The notes under the pieces are model-generated. The model was not told the origin of the DNA and did no database searches. It saw only the letters and a program-made list of their open reading frames with translations. Position numbers and translations under genes: made by a program. 64,000 nt of DNA from contig SHZR01000006.1 in assembly GCA_009692205.1 (NCBI GenBank), forward strand, positions 1-64,000, written 5' to 3'. Shown here one piece after another: positions 51,307 to 60,958 of the stretch. How positions within the stretch are numbered: the first letter of the stretch is position 1; each line of letters begins with the position of its first letter. Source of the stretch: Gemmatimonadota bacterium (GTDB taxonomy: Bacteria > Gemmatimonadota > Gemmatimonadetes > Longimicrobiales > Gaopeijiaceae).

Positions 51307-52659
51307 TCAGGTGAGGCCGATGCCCATGGCGACCGCGATCGCGATCGCGCCGAGCGCCATCAGCATCAGATAGAGTGGGACGGCGAACCTGAGCCACTCG
51401 TCGTAGTGCACGCCCGCAGCGGCGATGACGGCCATGAGGGCTCCATCCGTCGGCGTGAGCAAGCTGCAGAGCCCCGCGCCGTACTGGTAGGCGAGCACGG
51501 TCACCTGCCTGGAGATGTCGAGCAGGTCCGACAGCGGAACGAGGAGCGGCATGGTCAGGACGGCCTGTCCGCTCACGCTCGGCACCGGCACGTGGATCGC
51601 AGCCTGCGCGACGAGCATGCCGAACGCGGACACCAGCGTCGGGAGCCCCTCGAGCGGCAGGAAGGTCCCGTGCACGATCGTGTCGATGATGCGGCCCTGA
51701 TCGAGCACCACGTAGATCGCGCGCGCGAACCCGATGAGGATGCCGGCATAGGCCATCTCGCGGAACCCTCGCACGAACGCCGACGCGGTGCCTCCGAAGC
51801 CCATCCCCGATACGAGCCCAACCGCGACGCCCATGATGAAGAACGCCGCGGAGAGTCGGTTGAAGTCCCACCCCGCGCGCAGGAGGCCCCACACGACGAC
51901 CGCGAAGGTGACGCCGACCATGGCGAGCACGAGCCGGTCGCGCGCCGTGAGCGCCTCCCCTTCGCCGGCGTCGACCGCCGTGGGCGCGATGCGCGTGCGT
52001 GCCGCGTAGCGCATCGTCATGCCGATCCAGAGCGCGAGCGCGATCAGCAAGAAGAGCGTGCGGAACGCCCACCCGGAGACCGGTTGGAGTCCGGCCACGC
52101 CCTGAGCGATCAGCACCTGGAAGGGGTTCACCGGGCTGAACGCGCCGCCCACGAACGCGGCGCCCACGCTCATCGACACGGCCACCAGGGGAGTGAAGCC
52201 CACCCGCGCGCAGAGGATCAGCAGGACGGGTACGAGCGCCACGATCTCCTCGGCCATGTTCTCCGTCACGCCGCCGAGCGCGAAGAAGGCGGACACGATC
52301 GGGATGACCAGCAGGTCGCGGCCGCGGAGCTTGTGCACGAGCCCGGCCATGGCGCGTCCGAGAGCGCCGCTCGCGTCCACCACGACGAACGCGCCGCCGA
52401 TCAGGAACACCAGGAAGATGACGTCCGCCGCCTCGATCATGCCGAGCGGAAGCGCCACCACCGCTTCGAAGGGGCCGACCGGGCTCGCCTCCACCGCGCG
52501 GTAGGATCCCGCCACGACGACCGTGCGGCCTGTAGTCGCGTCCTCGCGCCGCTCGAACTCGCCCGCCGGGAGCACCCAGGTCGCCACGGTCGCGAGGAGG
52601 ATACACGCGCTCAGGAGCACGAGCGGGTCGGGCACCCTCAGCCGCCTCGGCTCCGTCAT
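51307..52659 (-). CDS. YfcC-type membrane transporter (C4-dicarboxylate/amino-acid-like)
   Basis: A 450-residue membrane protein with about 12 helices and the YfcC/DcuC-family sequences LPAGEFERRE, GGAFSPVNPFQVLIAQG and LLTPTDGALMAV. Such carriers are thought to move amino acids or dicarboxylates. Its ATG overlaps the stop of the M28 peptidase (ATGA), so peptidase, transporter and Nudix form an operon that could take up products of extracellular peptide hydrolysis. The substrate is not known. Confidence 0.85.
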   Translation of the reverse strand: MTEPRRLRVPDPLVLLSACILLATVATWVLPAGEFERREDATTGRTVVVAGSYRAVEASPVGPFEAVVALPLGMIEAADVIFLVFLIGGAFVVVDASGALGRAMAGLVHKLRGRDLLVIPIVSAFFALGGVTENMAEEIVALVPVLLILCARVGFTPLVAVSMSVGAAFVGGAFSPVNPFQVLIAQGVAGLQPVSGWAFRTLFLLIALALWIGMTMRYAARTRIAPTAVDAGEGEALTARDRLVLAMVGVTFAVVVWGLLRAGWDFNRLSAAFFIMGVAVGLVSGMGFGGTASAFVRGFREMAYAGILIGFARAIYVVLDQGRIIDTIVHGTFLPLEGLPTLVSAFGMLVAQAAIHVPVPSVSGQAVLTMPLLVPLSDLLDISRQVTVLAYQYGAGLCSLLTPTDGALMAVIAAAGVHYDEWLRFAVPLYLMLMALGAIAIAVAMGIGLT

Positions 52660-53588
52660 CGGGCGGCGCTGTCAGGCAGAGGGAGGGCGGCGTCGAGTGC
52701 GCGGAGGCCGAGCAGGATCGTGCGCACCGACGCCACGTATTCGCCGGGGTCCACGCGCTCGAAGTCGTCCGTCGGGCGGTGGTAGTCCGGGTGGTCCTCG
52801 ACGCCGAAGTACACGAACGGGATGCCCTTCTCGTGGAAGGCGATGTGGTCCGACTGGCTGGTCCAGTCATCGCCCTCGGGAGCTCCCGGGCGGTCGTGCC
52901 CGAGGCGCAGCGTGAGCGGGGCCTCGTCGGCCACCGCCTCGAGGATCGGCCGCAGCGCAGGCGTATGAGACGCGCCGCCTGCCCAGAGCAAGCCGCCGGT
53001 GCGCGACACCATGTCGAGGTTCACGTCGAGCGCGATGCGCTCGATCGCCACGGGCGGCGTGAGGACGAACGCGTGCGCGCCCTGCGACCCCAGCTCTTCG
53101 GCATCGAAGAGCGCGAGCACCAGGGTGTGCTCGAGCGGAGCAGCGACCACCCGGCGGGCGATCTCTAGGAGCGCCGCCGTTCCCGAGGCGTTGTCATCGG
53201 TCCCGTTGTAGATCACACCCTCGCGCACCCCGACGTGGTCGTAGTGTGCGCTGAGCACGATCACGTCAGAGTCCGTGCCACGACCGGGCACGAGGGCCAC
53301 GAAGTTCACGCCGCTCCCCCCCGCCCACTCGAACGGCTGGGCATACTCGTCGCCCGCCGGGCGCACCCCCGTCTCGGCGAGGGCGCGCTCCAGAAACGCT
53401 CGTGCCCTGAGGCTTCCCGGCGTTCCTGGAGCGCGGCCCTGCATGGAGTCGTGCGCCAGGACGGACAGGTGGGCGAGTAGTCGCGTCGAGTCGAGCGCGG
53501 GAACGGGCTGCGCCGCGAGAGAGGGAGCGCAGGCGACGAGACCGGCCAAGGCGAGGGCGCGCGCGGCCCGGGAAAGGCTTCGAGACAT
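52656..53588 (-). CDS. M28-family exported aminopeptidase
   Basis: A 310-residue M28 zinc peptidase. A signal peptide or lipobox is at residues 8-26 (ALAGLVAC). Metal and catalytic residues are readable: H115 and D117 in SAHYDH, D132 in DDNASG, E164/E165 in DAEELGSQG, D192 in LDMVS and a C-terminal histidine in DYHRPTDD. It cleaves amino acids from peptides on the periplasmic or outer side. The ATG at 53588 is preferred over the longer frame because it opens the signal. It is first in the peptidase-transporter unit. Confidence 0.92.
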   Translation of the reverse strand: MSRSLSRAARALALAGLVACAPSLAAQPVPALDSTRLLAHLSVLAHDSMQGRAPGTPGSLRARAFLERALAETGVRPAGDEYAQPFEWAGGSGVNFVALVPGRGTDSDVIVLSAHYDHVGVREGVIYNGTDDNASGTAALLEIARRVVAAPLEHTLVLALFDAEELGSQGAHAFVLTPPVAIERIALDVNLDMVSRTGGLLWAGGASHTPALRPILEAVADEAPLTLRLGHDRPGAPEGDDWTSQSDHIAFHEKGIPFVYFGVEDHPDYHRPTDDFERVDPGEYVASVRTILLGLRALDAALPLPDSAAR

Positions 53589-53745
53589 GGGCCCCCAGCT
53601 TGGTGCCGGAGGGGGTGCACGCGCCAGGACCAACGCCCGAGACGGTGATTGACATCGCGGAGGTCGGCGCCCAACAATAGGATTAGGATCAGGTTGTCGT
53701 CGCGGATCGAGTGCTGCCCCCCCAAAAGGCCGTTCGAGTCTGCTG

Positions 53746-54726
53746 ATGTCTATCGTCTTGGGACGGGAACGCTCGCCCGCGCTGCGCTACGCTCTCTATG
53801 GCGCGGCGTTCGGCGCGGTATTCCCCTTGGTCGCGACGCTGCTCGCGGCGGGGATGCAGGGTGAGGGCCTCTCCGTCGCGGCCTTCTTCGATGCCCAGGC
53901 CGCTCAGCCGCTGCTCTGGGTCATCGACTTCGCGCCGCTCGTCCTCGGGCTGTTCGCGATGCGGCTCGGCCAGAGCCAGCGTGATGTCGAGGAACTGGAG
54001 CGCGTCGCACACGAGCGCCGCCTAGGCGCCGAGATCGACCGGTTCTTCACGCTGTCTCCCGATGGCCTCGCGATCCTCGACGCCGAGCAGCTGTCCTTCC
54101 GCCGCATCAACCCGGGGTTCACGCAACTCCTCGGCTACACGCTGGAGGACTTGAAGGGACGTACGGCGCTCGACCTGACCATCGACGAGGATCGGGACGA
54201 TGCGTCGCGCCGCGCCGAGCGGTTGCATGGCGGCGAGACGATCGACCGCTACGAGGTCCGCATGCGCCATCGCTCCGGCCAGACTCGCTGGGTCCAGTGG
54301 AACGCGATGCCGCTACGCGAGGACCGCGTCATCTACGCGATCGGCCGCGACGTCACGGAGTCGCGCGACTCGCATGACGTGCTCGTGGCGGCGAAGGAGG
54401 CCGCCGAAGAAGCGAGCCGCGCCAAGAGCGACTTCCTGGCCAACATGAGCCATGAGATCCGAACTCCCATGAACGGGATTCTCGGGATGACGGGGCTCGC
54501 GCTCGACACCGATCTCTCGCCCGAGCCGCGGGAGTTCATCGAGGCGGTCGACGAGTCGGCGCGCTCGCTGCTCGACATCCTTACGGACATCCTCGACTTC
54601 TCGAAGATCCAGACGGGACGGCTCGCGCTGGTGCCGTCCTCGTTCGATCTCGAAGAGTGTCTCGCCGACGCGCTCAAGACGCTGGCGGTGCGTGCGGGAG
54701 AGAGGGGGGGTGGACCTTCTCTATGA
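53746..54726 (+). CDS. sensor histidine kinase, N-terminal half (split gene)
   Basis: The first 326 codons of a hybrid histidine kinase. Two membrane helices (residues 15-37 and 56-75) are followed by a PAS domain (about 97-205) and the HisKA dimerisation domain with the phospho-acceptor H236 in FLANMSHEIRTPMNGIL. The frame ends at 54726 just after a run of seven G (54714-54720) while the kinase continues in another frame (next entry). As read here the product lacks the ATP-binding domain. One base more or less in the G run would join the halves into one protein of about 850 residues. Confidence 0.8.
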   Translation: MSIVLGRERSPALRYALYGAAFGAVFPLVATLLAAGMQGEGLSVAAFFDAQAAQPLLWVIDFAPLVLGLFAMRLGQSQRDVEELERVAHERRLGAEIDRFFTLSPDGLAILDAEQLSFRRINPGFTQLLGYTLEDLKGRTALDLTIDEDRDDASRRAERLHGGETIDRYEVRMRHRSGQTRWVQWNAMPLREDRVIYAIGRDVTESRDSHDVLVAAKEAAEEASRAKSDFLANMSHEIRTPMNGILGMTGLALDTDLSPEPREFIEAVDESARSLLDILTDILDFSKIQTGRLALVPSSFDLEECLADALKTLAVRAGERGGGPSL

Positions 54727-56317
54727 GCAGGCCCCGGACGTTCCGGCGCTGCTGGTGGGCGACGAGGGTCGAGTCCGCCAGGTGGTGGTCAACTTGGTCG
54801 GGAACGCGGTCAAGTTTACCGAGCGCGGCGAGATCGTCGTGAGCGTGGCGGTCGAGGAGCGTAGCGGCGACTCGGTGACGGTCGCCTTCTCGGTGCGAGA
54901 CACAGGCATCGGGATTCTCGAGCACCTCAAGACGCGGATCTTCGCGGCGTTCGCGCAGGCGGACACGTCGTCAACGCGTCAGTTCGGCGGAACCGGGCTC
55001 GGTCTCACCATCTCATCCGAGATCGTCGGGATGATGGGGGGCCGGCTCGGTGTCGAGAGCACCCTGGGGCAGGGCAGCACGTTCCGGTTCGCCGTGAAGC
55101 TGCAGATGGCGGCTGCGGAGGGTGCGGATGCGAGCACGAAGCCAGCCGCACTGGAGGGTCGCGCCGCGTTGATCGTAGACGACAACGCAACCAGTCGTCG
55201 CCTGCTGTCGGAGTACCTGCGGTGGTGGGGCGCGCGGCCCGTGGCGGTGGGCTCGATCCACGAGGGGCTGGAGGAGGTCCTGAAGGCCCGTGCGGGCGGG
55301 CGGCCGTTCGACGTCGTGATCGTCGATGGAGACCTGCAGGCACCAGACGGGCGGGGACTGGCCGAGCGCCTGGCTGCGCCCGAGTTCGGCAACCCGGACG
55401 TCATCGCGGTGAGCTCGAAACGCAAGCCGGACCGAAGCAGCGCGTGGGCCGCGCGACCTGCGGGCGTAGCAAGCAGCGGTTATCTTGCGCGACCCCTGTT
55501 CCCCGGCGAGTTGCGCGAGGCTCTCGAGCGACGCGTACGCGTGCTCTCTTTCGAGGCTGCGGCCGCGGAGCGCGCGCCGGCCACAGCGGAGCAGCAAGCC
55601 CACCGGAAGGTTCGCATCCTGTTGGCGGAGGACAACAAGGTCAATCAGATGCTCGCGGTCGCGCTGCTGAAGAAGCGCGGCTACGACGTGACCATCGCCG
55701 ACAATGGACGCGAGGCGGTCGACCTGGTGAAGCGGTCGCAGTTCGACGCCGTGCTCATGGACGTGCAGACGCCCGAGCTGGATGGCTTCGAGGCGACCGC
55801 GTTGATTCGCGCGATGGAGGCGGGGACCGCGAAGCGGTTGCCGATCATCGCCGTGACCGCGCACGCGATGGAGGGAGACCGCCAGCGTTGCCTCGACGCC
55901 GGGATGGACGACTATGTCAGCAAGCCGTTGGACCCGGAGAGACTCGAGGCGGCGATCGTTCGGTGGACCGGGCGGCTGGCAGACTTCGAGCACTCTCGGG
56001 CCCTCGACCTGGCCGCGGGCGACGAGGGGGTGCTCGAGCAGATCGTGAGGATCTTCCTCGACAAGGCTCCGGATCGACTCGAGGCGATCCATCGGGCGCT
56101 GGACGCTCGCGATGGCGCGGGCCTCGAGCGAACGGCCCATTTGCTGGAGGACGCCGCCGTGAGCTTGGCGATGCCGAGGATCCGCGACATCGCGCATCGC
56201 ATCGCCGTGCTCGGTAAGCGAGGCGAACTCGCTCAAGCTGCTCAGCTCATCATCGACCTTGACGAGGCGGTGGGCAGCGGGACGTCGGCGGTTCGCGAGC
56301 TGATCAGCGTCGCGTAA
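54692..56317 (+). CDS. sensor histidine kinase, C-terminal half: HATPase, two receivers, HPt
   Basis: The continuation of the kinase, 541 codons from an internal GTG. It contains an HATPase domain (N box NLVGNAVKFT, G box DTGIGI, then GGTGLGLTIS), a first receiver (LIVDDNAT, with the acceptor aspartate in VIVDGDL), a second receiver (LLAEDNKVNQM, acceptor in VLMDVQTPELDG) and a C-terminal HPt-like domain with the histidine in TAHLLEDAAV. The HPt motif is degenerate (usual AHxLKGxA). This domain order is that of phosphorelay hybrid kinases. The start codon is not a natural one. Confidence 0.8.
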   Translation: MRERGGVDLLYEQAPDVPALLVGDEGRVRQVVVNLVGNAVKFTERGEIVVSVAVEERSGDSVTVAFSVRDTGIGILEHLKTRIFAAFAQADTSSTRQFGGTGLGLTISSEIVGMMGGRLGVESTLGQGSTFRFAVKLQMAAAEGADASTKPAALEGRAALIVDDNATSRRLLSEYLRWWGARPVAVGSIHEGLEEVLKARAGGRPFDVVIVDGDLQAPDGRGLAERLAAPEFGNPDVIAVSSKRKPDRSSAWAARPAGVASSGYLARPLFPGELREALERRVRVLSFEAAAAERAPATAEQQAHRKVRILLAEDNKVNQMLAVALLKKRGYDVTIADNGREAVDLVKRSQFDAVLMDVQTPELDGFEATALIRAMEAGTAKRLPIIAVTAHAMEGDRQRCLDAGMDDYVSKPLDPERLEAAIVRWTGRLADFEHSRALDLAAGDEGVLEQIVRIFLDKAPDRLEAIHRALDARDGAGLERTAHLLEDAAVSLAMPRIRDIAHRIAVLGKRGELAQAAQLIIDLDEAVGSGTSAVRELISVA

Positions 56318-56384
56318 GGGCGGCAAGTCCCACCGCGGTCGCGGCCATGGCGCAGCTGACCCGGCGCGCTCACGTTGGCGCGCC

Positions 56385-59300
56385 ATGAGACCACAGCTGA
56401 CGCGGCGCCCCGTGTTCTGGGTTGCCTTCGGGGCGCTCGGTGTGGCCGGTGCCGTGACCGCGCTCCGGCTGTTCTCGGTGGCGCTTCCCACGATCGCCCT
56501 CGACATCACGATGGACCGAGGCGCGGCGATCGAGCGCGCGGCCGCCGTCGCCGACGAGAACGCGTGGGGCGCCCCCGAGGACCGGTCCGCGGCCTCGTTC
56601 GGGCTCGTGGACCCCGAAGTCCAGACGTACGTCGAGCTCGAGGGCGGGGGCCGCGAGGAGTTCGTGCGTCTCGCCGAGCGCGGCGTCTACGAGCCGTATC
56701 AGTGGCGCGTGCGTCGCTTCGCGGAGCGGCGGGTCGAGGAGAGCCTCGTCCGCTTCACGCCGGCCGGTGAGCCGTACGGATTCAGCATCCAGCTGGCCGA
56801 GGACGACCCGGGCAGCGGCAACCAGGATGCGCTCGCGGCGCGCGCTGTCGCCGCGGCCGCCGCCGTGGAGTGGGGCGTGGACCTCGGCTCGTATCAACTG
56901 CTCGAGTCGTCCGAGGCGTCCCTGCCGAGCGGCCGGGTCGACCACACGTTCGTCTTCGAACGAACGGACGTGACGCTCGCCGAGGCCCGTTTCCGACTCC
57001 GGATCGTGGTGGCCGGAGGGGAGGCGTCGGAGCTGACGCACTTCGTCAACGTCCCGCAGGCGTTCTCCCGGCGCTACGCGGACATGCGCTCGACCAACGA
57101 CTCGATCGCGCTCGTGTCGCAGTCGGCGTTCATCCTCCTGTTCGTCCTGCTGGGAGCCGGCGTGGGGAGCGCGCTCCTGCTCAAGCGGGGTTGGCTCGAG
57201 TGGCGGCGCGCCCTCGTGTGGGGTGGGATCATCGCCGCGTGCTTCGGGCTGAACACGGCGAACCAGCTGCCGCTCTCCTGGATGGCGTACGACACCGCGC
57301 TGTCGGCCTCGAGCTTCGTGCTGCAGCTGCTCGCCGGGGGAGTGGCGGTCGCGATCGTCGGGACGCCGCTCATCGCGTTCTTCCTTCTGGCGGGTGAGTC
57401 CCTCGGGCGCCGCGCCTTCCCCGACCACCTGCAGCAGTGGCGCTTCTGGTCTCCGGAGGTCGCGTCTTCGACGACCGCGCTCGGCATGACGGTCGCTGCG
57501 TATCTGCTCGTGGGCTTGCAGCTCGGCTACGTGGTCCTCTTCTACTTGGGGACGCAGAGGCTCGACGGTTGGTGGTCGCCGGCCGATGCGCTGGTGCAGC
57601 CCGACCTTCTCGCGACGTACCTCCCGTGGCTCCAGGCCTTCTCCGTATCGCTCTTCGCGTCGTTCTGGGAAGAGAGCGTGTTCCGCGCGGTGCCGATCGC
57701 GTGCGCGGCGCTCCTGGGCGCGCGCTTCGGACGCCGAGGCGTCTGGATCTGGGGGGCCGTCGTGCTCCAGGCCGTCGTGTTCGCAGCGGGCCACGCGAAC
57801 TACCCCCAGCAGCCGCCCTACGCGCGCGTGATCGAGCTGACCGCTCCGGCCCTGCTGTGGGGAATCGTGTATCTGCGCTTCGGGTTGGTGCCGACCATCC
57901 TGGCGCATTTCCTCTACGATCTCTCGATGATCTCGATCGTGCTCTTCGAGTCCAACGCGCGCGTCGATCAGGGCATCGTCGTCGCGCTGGCGCTCGTTCC
58001 GCTGGGCATGATCGTCCGGGCTCGGGTCAGCCGAGGGGGCCGCCCGACGCCGCCCGAGTGGGCGTACAACCGCGCGTGGTCGCCCGCGGGGAAGAGGGCG
58101 GAGGATGCGGTCGCGGTCCCGACCGAGCCGTCAGGCGGGCCGGCGCCTGAGTCCGCGAGCGAGGTACTCCCCGCACGGCGTGCGCCACCGAGGGTGCCCG
58201 CCTGGAGCATTCCCGTGGCGGGGGGCGTCGGCCTCGTGCTCTGGCTGGGGGCGCAGTGGGTACGCGATCTCCCTCCCCGCCTCGAGGGTGACCGGGACGA
58301 GGCGACGGCCATCGCGTTGGACGAGCTGCGCGTCCTGGGCGCTCCCGTCGACGAGTGGAGCGTCGCCGTGGTTCCGACGGCCGGGCCGTCGGAGGGACGC
58401 GACTATGTGTGGGAGGAGGCCGGATCGGAGGCCTTCGCGGCCCTCTCCGGCACCTATCTCGATGCGCCCCAGTGGATCGTGCGTCTCGTCGATTGGGCGG
58501 CGAGCGCGGAGGAGCGCGTGGAGGAGTATCGGGTCTATGTCGGTGCCGGCGGGAGCGTCCGGCGCATCTCCCACTCGCTTCCCGAGGCGCGCACGGGTTC
58601 GGTGTTGGACGTGGATTCGGCGCGCGTGCTCGCCCGCCCGGTGATCGCGGCGCGCCTCGGCCTCGACGGTGGCCGGCTCCGGGAGGTCGAGGCCGCAGAG
58701 ACGAGCCGCCCCAACCGAACCGACTGGAGCTTCACGTTCGTCCACGTGGGAGCCCTCGTGGGGGTCGAGGGCGAGGCGCGCGTGCAGGCGCGGGTGGCCG
58801 GCGACGAGGTGGTCGATGTCTCGCGGACGATCCGCGTACCGGAGGAGTGGGAGCGGGCCCGGCGCGAGGCGGAGAGCCGGCGCGTCATCATGGTGGGAGG
58901 CCTCGCGCTGCTCCTCGTGATCTGCTTCGCCGGAGGGGTCGTCGCGGCGATCGTGGTGTGGAGCCGAGGCGGCCTCGACGTCCGGCCCGTGTGGCAGCTC
59001 GGGGCGGTGGCGCTCGTCGGGCTCGTGGCGTCCGCGCTGAACGCGTGGCCGGAGGTGACCGCGAGCTTCTCGACCGGGCAGCCGCGGGCCTTCCAGGTGG
59101 GGAGCATGGCGATCGTGCAGGTGATCCTCGCCGCCGTTGCCGCGCCCGCGTGCGGCCTCGTCGGCGCACTGGCGCACGGCTGGCTGCCGGCTGGAGAGCG
59201 TCGCGGCACACCGCGTGGCTCCGGAGTGGCGTTCGGACTCCTGGTGGGAGGTGTCTTCGCCGCGCTTCCGTACGCCCTCCCGGGAACACCGGCGTCCGCC

Positions 59301-59795
59301 GACTACTCGGGGGCCGCCTCCGCACTTCCGTTCCTCGACGAGGTCGCAAGCGTCATCGCACCGTACCTGCTGGTTACGGTGAGCCTCCTCCTCTTCGTGG
59401 CGGCGCGCGAACACTTTCGCGAGAGGCCCCGGCTGCACGCGATGCTGTCGAGCCTCCTCGCAGCGAGCGCGATCGTCATCGTGCCCCAGAGCGCACAGGC
59501 GAGTCTGCTGCTCTGGGCACTCGCGGCGCTCGTGATCGGGGCCGCGCTCTTCGGGGGCCTGAAGGTTTGCTCCGCCCATCCCGAGCTCGTGCCAGGCATC
59601 GTGGGAACGGCCGTGGTGCTCGATGGGCTGGCGTCGTCCCGCGCCTCGGTCCACGAAGGCGCGCGGATCGGAGGCATCCTGGCCGCGGTGGTGGTGGCCT
59701 CGATGGCCTGGGTGTGGACGCGCGCCCTATCGGCGAGCATCCGCCCGGCGGATCACTCGCGCGCCGGCGCCCTCGCCTCGGTAGGCAGCGAATAG
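56385..59795 (+). CDS. very large CPBP intramembrane protease-family protein
   Basis: A 1136-residue membrane protein. The CPBP (Abi/Rce1-like) site is in the middle: E429-E430-S-V-F-R434, H470 in AAGHANY and H508 in ILAHFLYD. CPBP domains are usually 200-300 residues, so the protein has two large extra parts: an N-terminal periplasmic-like domain (about 35-230) and a C-terminal half (about 620-1136) with a second soluble segment and at least six more helices. The N- and C-terminal parts each contain a similar beta pattern (WSFTFVH and VDHTFVF). The target is unknown. Its end overlaps the convergent gene by 43 bases. Confidence 0.85.
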   Translation: MRPQLTRRPVFWVAFGALGVAGAVTALRLFSVALPTIALDITMDRGAAIERAAAVADENAWGAPEDRSAASFGLVDPEVQTYVELEGGGREEFVRLAERGVYEPYQWRVRRFAERRVEESLVRFTPAGEPYGFSIQLAEDDPGSGNQDALAARAVAAAAAVEWGVDLGSYQLLESSEASLPSGRVDHTFVFERTDVTLAEARFRLRIVVAGGEASELTHFVNVPQAFSRRYADMRSTNDSIALVSQSAFILLFVLLGAGVGSALLLKRGWLEWRRALVWGGIIAACFGLNTANQLPLSWMAYDTALSASSFVLQLLAGGVAVAIVGTPLIAFFLLAGESLGRRAFPDHLQQWRFWSPEVASSTTALGMTVAAYLLVGLQLGYVVLFYLGTQRLDGWWSPADALVQPDLLATYLPWLQAFSVSLFASFWEESVFRAVPIACAALLGARFGRRGVWIWGAVVLQAVVFAAGHANYPQQPPYARVIELTAPALLWGIVYLRFGLVPTILAHFLYDLSMISIVLFESNARVDQGIVVALALVPLGMIVRARVSRGGRPTPPEWAYNRAWSPAGKRAEDAVAVPTEPSGGPAPESASEVLPARRAPPRVPAWSIPVAGGVGLVLWLGAQWVRDLPPRLEGDRDEATAIALDELRVLGAPVDEWSVAVVPTAGPSEGRDYVWEEAGSEAFAALSGTYLDAPQWIVRLVDWAASAEERVEEYRVYVGAGGSVRRISHSLPEARTGSVLDVDSARVLARPVIAARLGLDGGRLREVEAAETSRPNRTDWSFTFVHVGALVGVEGEARVQARVAGDEVVDVSRTIRVPEEWERARREAESRRVIMVGGLALLLVICFAGGVVAAIVVWSRGGLDVRPVWQLGAVALVGLVASALNAWPEVTASFSTGQPRAFQVGSMAIVQVILAAVAAPACGLVGALAHGWLPAGERRGTPRGSGVAFGLLVGGVFAALPYALPGTPASADYSGAASALPFLDEVASVIAPYLLVTVSLLLFVAAREHFRERPRLHAMLSSLLAASAIVIVPQSAQASLLLWALAALVIGAALFGGLKVCSAHPELVPGIVGTAVVLDGLASSRASVHEGARIGGILAAVVVASMAWVWTRALSASIRPADHSRAGALASVGSE

Positions 59796-60199
59796 AGGTG
59801 GAGCGTCACCGAGGACGCGACCACCAACAGCAGCGCTACGACCCAGAGCCGGCTCATGAGCAAGAAGGCCGAGGCGCCAATGAACACCCACAGCACCGCG
59901 AGGGACCCGAGGCGAACGCGGGTCGAGATGATGCCGTGCACGCGGTAATCCTTCAGGTACTTCCCGAAGAGCCGGTTCTCGTGTAGCCAGCGCTCGGCGC
60001 GCGGCGAGCTACGAGCGAAGCACCAGCCCGCGAGCAGCAGGAAGCAGGTCGTCGGCCAGAGCGGGACGAGGATGCCGATCACGCCGAACCCGACGGACAC
60101 CGCGCCGACCGAGAAGTACACGGCGCGACGAATCGGGTCGGGCAGCTTCTCGACCGCCCGCTCGGCGGCGTCGTGATCGACGGGGCAATCCTCGCTCAA
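59753..60199 (-). CDS. DUF454 (YbaN-like) membrane protein
   Basis: A 148-residue protein of DUF454, with three helices and the characteristic core GVIGILVPLWPTTCFLLLAG. The function is unknown. The family start should lie near AVYFSVGAVSVGFG; the nearest codon able to start it is TTG at 60199, as no ATG or GTG is close. A longer frame is open further upstream but is out of keeping with the family length. The last 43 bases overlap the end of the CPBP gene on the other strand. Confidence 0.8.
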   Translation of the reverse strand: MSEDCPVDHDAAERAVEKLPDPIRRAVYFSVGAVSVGFGVIGILVPLWPTTCFLLLAGWCFARSSPRAERWLHENRLFGKYLKDYRVHGIISTRVRLGSLAVLWVFIGASAFLLMSRLWVVALLLVVASSVTLHLYSLPTEARAPARE

Positions 60200-60279
60200 A
60201 CGCGCGCTCTCCGGCTGCGGGACAGGCGATACGGTGGGGAAACTCCTGCGCGGACTCAAGGGCACCGGTCGGAACCGGC

Positions 60280-60951
60280 TCAGAACGGCACGTCCAGGGC
60301 CTCGCACAGGAACCGCATGAACGGCGTCCCGGCCTTGAAGATCACGGCCAGCTGCGCGGGCAGGTCCGGATTCGTCGCGAACGACTCCTCGAGCTCGACG
60401 ATGCCGATGTAGTCTTTCCACTTCAGGTCATCGATCAGCGGGTGCTCGGGGTCGAATCCCTTGGGCGGACGGGCCAGCCGGTCGCCGTCGAGCGAGAACG
60501 TCGACGTGAAGTTCTTCGCGCGGGAGGCGCGCTTCCACGCTTGGGGCTCGTCGACGATGTGCTGACGGATGCGCTGCAGGGCCGCCGCGTCCGGGTGCCA
60601 GATGCCGACGCCTGCAAAGACGTTTCCGGGCTCGATGTGGAGGTAGTAGCCCGGTGCGTGCACATCCCTCGAGCGATCGTGTCGGAAATGGAGGCCGACG
60701 TGCGTCTTGAACGGGCTCTTGTCCTTGGCGAAGCGCGTGTCGCGGTGGATGCGAAAGAGCGACCGCGGCGTCGCCAAGAAGTGAGGACTCAGCTTCTTCA
60801 GGCTCGGCGCGAAACCATCGATGATGCGCAGGGCGGGCTCCTTCACGTGCTCCTCGTACCGAGCCTTGTTCTCCGTGAACCAGGCTCGCTCGTTGTTCTT
60901 CTTCAGATCGCGGAGGAAGCGGAACGTTTCCCGCGAGAAGTACGGGCCCAC
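60280..60951 (-). CDS. DUF2461 family protein
   Basis: A 223-residue protein of DUF2461. The family hallmark is clear: FSRETFRFLRDLKKNNERAW at the start and RIHRDTRFAKDKSPFKTHVG in the middle. It is a cytoplasmic domain of unknown function that is often found beside metabolic genes. The GTG at 60951 is chosen because it directly precedes the conserved start, eight bases after the pdxH stop; upstream GTGs at 60990 and 60999 are alternatives that overlap pdxH. Confidence 0.85.
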   Translation of the reverse strand: MGPYFSRETFRFLRDLKKNNERAWFTENKARYEEHVKEPALRIIDGFAPSLKKLSPHFLATPRSLFRIHRDTRFAKDKSPFKTHVGLHFRHDRSRDVHAPGYYLHIEPGNVFAGVGIWHPDAAALQRIRQHIVDEPQAWKRASRAKNFTSTFSLDGDRLARPPKGFDPEHPLIDDLKWKDYIGIVELEESFATNPDLPAQLAVIFKAGTPFMRFLCEALDVPF

Positions 60952-60958
60952 GGCGCGG

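Noticed and set aside
50906-52870. 654-codon minus-strand frame
   Set aside because: Only the last 131 codons (Nudix) are protein-like; the rest is an alternative frame of the transporter gene.
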